This document shows positions 57,976 through 64,000 of a DNA stretch of 64,000 nt, in pieces (position 1 is the first letter of the stretch; every line of letters begins with the position of its first letter). Source of the stretch: Pseudocercospora fijiensis CIRAD86. Taxonomy: Eukaryota; Ascomycota; Dothideomycetes; Mycosphaerellales; Mycosphaerellaceae. The notes under the pieces are model-generated. The model saw only the letters and a program-made list of their open reading frames with translations, was not told where the DNA came from and made no database searches. The translations under genes were made by a program, and so were the position numbers. The stretch is taken from positions 870,471 through 934,470 of the forward strand of contig NW_006921539.1 of the NCBI RefSeq assembly GCF_000340215.1, written 5' to 3'.

Positions 57976-58172
57976 TATAAGAAGGGTATATTAGCAGGTA
58001 GATAGGGTAGTAGTAGGTATAGGTAGTATTCGATAAGGAGCTAAGAGGGGAGAGAGGAAGGCAGGCAAGTTAGCCTACTACTAAGCGCCAAGCCCTGCCT
58101 AAGGCATCGAGACCCTAGCTTCACTCGAGCCCGGTTATATACCAATCACGTATAACCTCTTTAGTCCTAACA
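57976..58172 (-). repeat. 5' LTR of B3
   Basis: 197 bp; on the minus strand begins TGTTAGGACTAAAGAGG and ends CTTCTTATA. Confidence 0.9.
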
Positions 58173-60153
58173 TAGCTAATACTTCGTATAGAAGGAGCTA
58201 AAGTTCTTAGAGTTACCCTGCTTTAGCGCATCTATCGAATCCTAAGCCTTTTCGATACAGTCGTACTCGGTAAAGTACTTATTTATAAAGTCGAACATCT
58301 CTCGAACGGATTTGAACGGCTTAGATAAAGCAGTTAGGTCCTTACGTAATAGGACTATTAGGACGTATAGCTTTAATATCTTATATACGAGACTATTAGG
58401 GTCGGTATAACCGTAGATAAAACGTAGAGCTAACGAGATATCGCGGAAGCGAGTAATACCGAGCTTAGTACCGAGTATAGTATACTAGGTATTAAGATCG
58501 ATCCTAATAATTTAACCCTTAGAGTCGCGATCTCCCTTAAACTTAGTAGGCTTATCTACATTACGAGAGGTCTTAAACTTATCGTGTAGTATCGGGTCGT
58601 AGCTAACCGGATTAATAGCCTCTTCCTCGTCTAAGCTGTCGCTATCTAAACCCTTTACTAACTTTGACTTCTTAATCTTCTTACCCTTCTTAGACTTCTT
58701 AGACTTCTTAGATTTCTTAGGCTTCTTACCTTCGTTATCGGAAGAGTTATTATCGGAGGAAGAGGGTGGATTGTTATCTCTATCTATAAGGTCGATTAGT
58801 AGCGGCTTACCGCCTATACTAGTATCGCCCTTGTTATTATTATCTCTAGGCGGTAGAGGTAGCGGGCTACTGCGACGCCTACGCGATAGGGATCGAGAGA
58901 GCGATAATCGGCGATCGTTAGGCGAATTAGTACGAGAAGTAGGGCGACTACGCTAAGCGCCTACGAGGTTACTCTTAAGTTAGCGGATCTTAGTATATAG
59001 ATTAGCTATATCTTATACGGTCGGAGCGTTAGGGTCGGATACTATATCGAGTGCGACTTAGAGGCGAGCTATATTGCCCTTAGCATCGATAAGCTTCCGC
59101 TAAGCTTCTATCTCTACTGCCTCTGCCTTCTTAGCCTATAGCCGGTACTCCTTTATATATGTCTTATACTTCTCGATATCGGCTACGACTAGGTTCTAAG
59201 AGAGCGTCTTCCTATAGGAGTCTATCTCTTTCTATAGAGTCTCGGATGCTTTAGTAACGTGCTTTAGCTTACTATTCGCCTCTTTATACTTCTTCTTATT
59301 AAGTTCGTTTGCCTTAAACAAGATAGAGCACTAGCGGATCGTTTTACGATAGTCTAATTTAAGCTGTCGTAGTAGCAAGTAGATCGAGTCGTTGTCTTAT
59401 AATACTATAGAAGCGAATTGCTCGGAGGTTAGCTTCTAAAGGGATTTTAAGGGGATAGTAACAGTCGTTAGTAAGTCGGCTTTAGTCGCCGTATCGTAAT
59501 CGATTGCTACTTCGTATTGCCTAGTCGTATTATCTTTACGGATGTAGGCATCGTAGATTAGTTTAGAGAAATTGAAAGTCGGGGCTAGAAGTTCTAGATA
59601 GGTCGCGTCTTAACGATCTCTATACTCCTACTTAGGACCTTCTAGCAATTTCTCGAGGATCTCCTTCTCTTACTCGGAGTACTAGTTAGAGGGGAACTCG
59701 CCGGGAATAGCGGCTTGTATCTTATTATCGGGTCGTATAAAGAGTGCGGATTCCCGCGTAGTACGCCGATAGCGCAGTCGCTTAGGACGCGCTATAGCGG
59801 AGAGAGTATATATAAGAGGTGCTAATACTTGCCGTTATATACTTACTCTTTGTTTACTACGAGAGATGTAATTGCGGATACTCGAGTCGGGCGCGTATAT
59901 ATTTTGTATAGAATAGCGTACTCGGCTAAGTATAGGGCGGATTCGAGTAGAACGCGTCTGTTTTCTTATAGGCTACGTTCGAGCGAGTTACGGATACGGA
60001 TACGGATACGGATGTGCGAGGCTATCTCTTTATAGCGCTACGCGGTAGCGATTTCGAATACGAGTATCGGATACGGTTTCGGATGCGAGTTTCGAATAGG
60101 TAGATTGCGTAACACTAATATAGTAGTGTCCTATAAGTATGTAGTTCGCGAAA
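58173..60153 (-). pseudogene. D leader and gag, N-terminal part; RIP-inactivated
   Basis: The minus-strand frame from about 59790 gives a long charged helical, probably coiled-coil section (KASETLQKEIDSYRKTLSQN area, 59250-59190), then an Arg/Ser-rich segment (near 58920-58850). An acidic Ser/Asn linker and a Lys/Ser repeat (KKSKKSKKSKKGKK, 58720-58670) come next, then a capsid-like domain ending FSSFYTKY at the B3 junction. The coiled-coil plus Lys-Ser linker is unlike the B family gag. Confidence 0.65.
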
Positions 60154-60319
60154 TGTAACGGAGACTTTATATTCGAGGTAACTACGAAGTCGCGAACAAC
60201 TATCTAAGAGGTCGTAGGGACTGAATGTTTAAATAGGGATCCGGAGGTACTAAGCTACGGCACGGCCCGTACCGGGCTTTTACGTATCAGACTCGCATAT
60301 AAAGGGGTTGCCCGTAATA
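60154..60319 (-). repeat. 5' LTR of D
   Basis: 166 bp, partner of 45621-45786; the differences seen are transitions. Confidence 0.88.
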
Positions 60320-60324
60320 TTTGT

Positions 60325-62078
60325 AGCAAACAGCACTATCCGGAACGCTTATAGTGCGTCTAATCCAAAACGCTTATAGAAAGTCTTATCTTAAATATAT
60401 AAAGTAAGTCTAAGTTCAATCCGGAACTAAATACTTATATTAAGTACTATCCGGATTCCGGAAGGATTATAGCGAGTAGTACTATCCGGAACGCTTGTAG
60501 TAAATGCTGTCTAAAGTGCCTATAGTAAATAGTATTCGAACTGTTTATAGCGATTACCCTATAAAACGCCTATAGCGAGTACTCTATAGAATATCTATAG
60601 CGTACTGCTGTCTACAACGCCTGTACTAAGTTTTGTTTGGAACGCGCTATACAGTAATTCTAATCTAAAACGCTTATAGAAACTCTTATCCGGAATATAT
60701 AAAGTAAGTCTAAGTCTAATCCGAAACTAGATGCTTTTATTAAGTGCTGTCCGGAAGAAATGCCCTTATCAAGTACTATCCGGAAGGCTTATAGCGAGTA
60801 GTACTATCCGGAACGCTTATAGTAAATACTATCTAAAACGCCTATAGTTAAATAGTATTCGCACTATTTATAGCAAGTACCTTATATAACGCCTCCTACG
60901 AGTACCCTATTAAACGCCTATAGCGAGTACCCTATAGAATATCTATAGCGAGTAGTACTATCCGGAACGCTTATAGTAAATACTATCGAAAACGCCTACA
61001 TTCGAACTACCTATAGCGAGTAACCTGTATAACCTCTACTACGAGTATCTTATAAAACGCCTATAGTAAGCGCTCTATAGAATATCTATAGCGAGTAGTA
61101 CTATCCGGAACGTATAGGACCCTATAAAACGCCTATAGCGTACTACTATTTATAGCCTATACTAATTTTTATTTAGAACGCGCTATATAGTAATTCTAAT
61201 CCGAAACGCTTGTACTAAGTCTTATCCGAAACGCGTATAGTAAGTCTAATTCGGAACGCTAATAGTAAGTACTATTAAGAACCCTTATAGCAAGTATGTA
61301 CTAAGTCTTATCCGGAACGCGTATAGTAAGTCTAACTCGGAACGCTAATAGTAAGTACTATTAAGAACGCTTACAGCAAGCAGTACTATCTAAAATACTA
61401 ATAGTAAGCACTATTTAGAATACTTACAGCAAGTTATATCCGAAAAGCTTATAGTAAATACTACTAAAAACGCTTATAGCGAGTAGCAATATTTGAAACG
61501 CTTATAGCGGTAACTATCCGAGGTATCTATAGCAAATAGTACTATCCGGAACGCCTATAGCAAACACTATCCAAAACGCCTACATTCGAACTACTTGTAG
61601 CGAGTACCCTATATAGCGCCTACTACGAGTACCTTATAAAACGCCTATAGCGAGTACTCTATAGAATACCTATAGCGAGCAGTACTACCCGGAACGCGTA
61701 GGATAAGCCTCATTTTAAACGCTTAGTATAGTTAGTCCTACATAAACCGGAACGTGTATAGCAAGTCTTATCCGAAACTAAATACCTATATTAAGTACTA
61801 TCCGGAAGGCTTATAGCGAGTAGTACTATCCGGAACGCTTATAGTAAATACTATCTAAAACGCCTATAGTAAACAGTATTCGAACTACCTATAGCGAGTA
61901 CCCTATACAACGCCTACTACGAGTATCCTATAGGACGCCTATAGCGAGTACTCTACAGAATATCTATAATACTAAGAATAAGTCTAATTTAGAACGCTTA
62001 TAATACTAAGTACTATTCGGAACGTATATAGTAAGTCTAATCCGGAGCGCTAATAGTTAGTACTACTATCTATAACGC
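60325..62078. repeat. Degenerate satellite, right segment
   Basis: About 1.75 kb continuing the middle segment across D, with the same 25-bp units and the same ordered variants (for example CTACTACGAGTA followed by CTATAGAATATCTATAGCGA). It ends where the A2 LTR begins. Confidence 0.8.
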
Positions 62079-62358
62079 TAAAGGACGGAAACCAAAACTA
62101 CTACTACTACCAGCAGTAATAGTATAGGCCACCGAGGGTAACATAACCTATAGCAATATAGGCAGCCATGTTTAGCATAATAGGATAACAAGACGGTTGC
62201 TTAGGCTAATAACTAGAGCCCTACAACATAGGCATTATAGAAGTGTAACATAAACAATGTACTATACGAGGTTAGTGCTCTATCTACAATATAGAAGGAG
62301 GCCTCTTATATAGGCTCAAAACTCAGCCTAGGTATATAGGGCCGGTTACTAGCTAATA
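62079..62358 (-). repeat. 3' LTR of A2
   Basis: 280 bp, the same length as both A1 LTRs. Confidence 0.9.
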
Positions 62359-62442
62359 TCCCTCCCTTTCTTCGTGTCTAACTAGACACGCTTTACATTA
62401 TGCGCTCAAAACAAACAGTTATATAGTAACCTTAGGCATCTG

Positions 62443-62469
62443 CAATAACACCCTCGGGGTAGCATTATT
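62443..62469. repeat. CCCCGGGG palindrome, copy 9 (A2, after ORF3)
   Basis: Arms CAATAACACCCTC and GGGGTAGCATTATT; position relative to ORF3 is the same as copy 5 in A1. Confidence 0.65.
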
Positions 62470-62527
62470 CCTAGATTCTATTAATATGTAAAAACAACTT
62501 CCTAAGCATCTAATCTACTACGCTAAC

Positions 62528-64000
62528 TTACTGCTGCTTCAATGTACCGTAATCCTTACTAGCAATAACCTTATTAGCTAGTCGATTCTCCTAAACTCCT
62601 CCGCAGGTATTAAAGCTATTAGCGCTAAAGTACTCTACCTCGAAGTAAGCTTAATTAACGAGGAGGTTAGTAGCCTTGTCCTATGCAGCCTTCTCCTACT
62701 CGCGTAGATAGTCCTTAAGCTCCTCCTTACTAAACTAGAGGACTTGTTTAACTTCGTTCTAAACAACGTAACTTAACTAAGGAATTCTACCGACTAGGGC
62801 ATCGGAAATGTAACTAAGGCCTTCGACTAAGATAGCAGTAGGGAAGGCGAACGGTACGAAGGTATTAGAACCTAGAAGGGCGGTTAGATTGCGGTACGCC
62901 TTAGCAACCTTAGCGACGGTTAAGTTATCGTAGCCCTTAATCTTAGTACCGTCGATAATACGAGAGTAGCCTAGGTCGATTAATATATAGTCGCTCTCGG
63001 GCTTTAGATCGCTATACGGAAGGTATAGCATCTAAACAGAGACCTCGTATTCCTTTAGAGGGTTAAGGATCTACTAAGCTACCTCGCCTTCGTTAGGCTG
63101 TCTATCGAATATATAACTAAGGTCGTCGTTAGTAAGGTACTTATTAGTAAGCTTGCTAATCTTGTTTAGTAGAACTAGGCTACGGGTATTAAGCTTCTTA
63201 ACCTAGTTCTCGAAGACCTCTAGTTCGTATATACCCTCGATAATAGTTAAATAGGCGGTCTTATCTTTAGATATAAGAGAAACCTTAATGCGTAGATAGC
63301 TAGCACCCTTACTAGCTACGAGCTTAACTATATCTTGTCCGAGACGAGAAGTCTCCTTAGTAGGGCAGTTCTTATAACCGCTATTACCTACCTTAAAGTA
63401 CTTAGTAGGCTTAGGGACGGAGATAAGCTCGTATACGTAATTAGGTCGAAGGGTAACGGCTAAGAGCTATAAGGCGGGATGCTAACGGACGATTTAGTTG
63501 CTTACTCTATAGGTTTAAAGAGTATTGCGGCCTTCCTACTTAGACTTAGGCAGTTTACGCATATACTAAAAGAATATACGAAACTCCTCCTATATTAGGT
63601 CGACGATAAGAGGAAGGTGCGCTCTACGAGGCGACTATATCTAACCGAAGACTCGAGGGAAGATAGTATTACTAGTCTAACGAAAGCGGTCGAAGGAAGT
63701 GCCTTAGCCGAGAATGCTAGTAATTAACTTATACCGACGCTTAGTTAGCGTAAGATCGCGAGTAATAGTGCTAGTAGGGTTGAATGCGTAGAGTCCTAGG
63801 GAGGTTAGGGCGGCAGTAGGGCGTCTAGGAAACTAGTTAGTATAACTAGTCTTAAGGGCAGTAAAGGCATCCTAATTAGTAACCTTACGACTAATCTTTA
63901 ATAGGCGACCGACGAGGACACTCGCCTTAGTACTAGTATAGAGACTATAGACCTTAGCGGCCTTCTTAATATAGTTAGTATATATAGTAAACCGCTCTTT
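62528..64000 (-). pseudogene. A2 ORF3, C-terminal part, RIP-inactivated
   Basis: Homologous to A1 ORF3, ending with TAA at 62530-62528. The best open stretch, 63031-62777, matches A1 17019-17273 with few substitutions (H to Y, V to I, T to A, R to Y), mostly explained by transitions. It confirms that ORF3 is a fixed part of the A family. Confidence 0.75.

Larger units (their letters stand above)
50947..58172 (-). mobile_element. Chromovirus B3, nested in D gag
   Basis: LTRs 57976-58172 (5') and 50947-51143 (3'), both 197 bp and of the B2 subfamily. The order on the minus strand is LTR, gag, pol, palindrome, 3' region, LTR; 7,226 bp. Flanking pentamers are AGCTA and AGCAG, only partly matching, but the D gag frame continues across, which fixes the insertion point. 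Confidence 0.9.
45621..60319 (-). mobile_element. Chromovirus D, interrupted by B3
   Basis: LTRs 60154-60319 (5' on the minus strand) and 45621-45786 (3'), both 166 bp. Internal reading on the minus strand: gag (60.15 to 58.17 kb, continuing at 50.95 kb), pol with chromodomain (50.28 to 45.73 kb), polypurine tract AAAGGGGGGGGG at 45790-45801, LTR. Without B3 the element is about 7.5 kb. It sits in the satellite. Confidence 0.88.
62079..64000 (-). mobile_element. LTR retrotransposon A2 (partial, runs off the window)
   Basis: Minus-strand copy of the A family: 3' LTR 62079-62358, polypurine tract (TCCCTCCCTTTC on the plus strand, from 62359), palindrome and the C-terminal half of ORF3. Inserted in the satellite. 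The rest is beyond the window. Confidence 0.88.

Noticed and set aside
58168..58182. Perfect target duplication for B3
   Set aside because: Flanks are AGCTA and AGCAG, only three of five bases equal. Insertion is supported by gag frame continuity, not by a clean duplication.
44215..62078. CRISPR-like array in the regular short repeats
   Set aside because: Units diverge gradually and abut without unique spacers, in a fungal genome; this is a satellite.

Overview
The window looks like the genome of a filamentous ascomycete (Pezizomycotina, possibly a dothideomycete; the class is a guess). The genes have 53-77 bp GT-AG introns, and the fungal families Zn2Cys6 and DUF2417 are present. The repeats carry the footprint of repeat-induced point mutation (RIP): CpA/TpG have become TpA almost everywhere, so Gln and Trp codons read as TAG/TAA, while CpG is kept. 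About 54 kb of the 64 kb is mutated transposon or satellite. One unmutated island, about 19.26-28.95 kb, holds the genes.

Left flank (1-19.26 kb): a fossil of one very long unrecognised reading frame (about 290-5060); a 12.2-kb LTR retrotransposon, A1 (5819-17998, 280-bp LTRs), with gag-protease, RT-RNaseH-integrase and an extra 917-codon third ORF; and a broken Tc1/mariner-type transposase (minus strand) in the sequence that A1 interrupts.

Gene island: (i) a PhyH-family Fe/2-oxoglutarate dioxygenase gene (minus) with three indel lesions; (ii) divergent from it across 450 bp, a 611-residue gene joining an HD-domain diiron oxygenase of the PhnZ type to a phosphonoacetate-hydrolase (PhnA) type domain; (iii) a Zn2Cys6 regulator ending 10 bp from the fusion gene; (iv) a DUF2417 membrane protein with an alpha/beta-hydrolase fold. 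In bacteria PhnY (dioxygenase) and PhnZ (HD oxygenase) hydroxylate and then oxidatively cleave aminoethylphosphonate, and PhnA hydrolyses phosphonoacetate. I infer that (i)-(iii) form a small fungal phosphonate-use cluster in which two carbon-phosphorus-cleaving activities share one polypeptide and the first oxygenase is decaying. This is the most interesting part of the window.

Right flank (29-64 kb): an inverted-repeat element beside the island, then a degenerate satellite of about 25-bp units that has been a repeated insertion target. Chromovirus B1 (29988-44209, target duplication TTTTA) contains a second copy, B2 (35776-42916, target duplication GCTAC). Chromovirus D (45621-60319, minus) contains B3 (50947-58172, minus). 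A second A element (A2, minus) enters at 62079 and runs off the window. A CCCCGGGG-centred palindrome recurs at ORF boundaries of the A and B elements. No tRNA, rRNA or CRISPR array was recognised.
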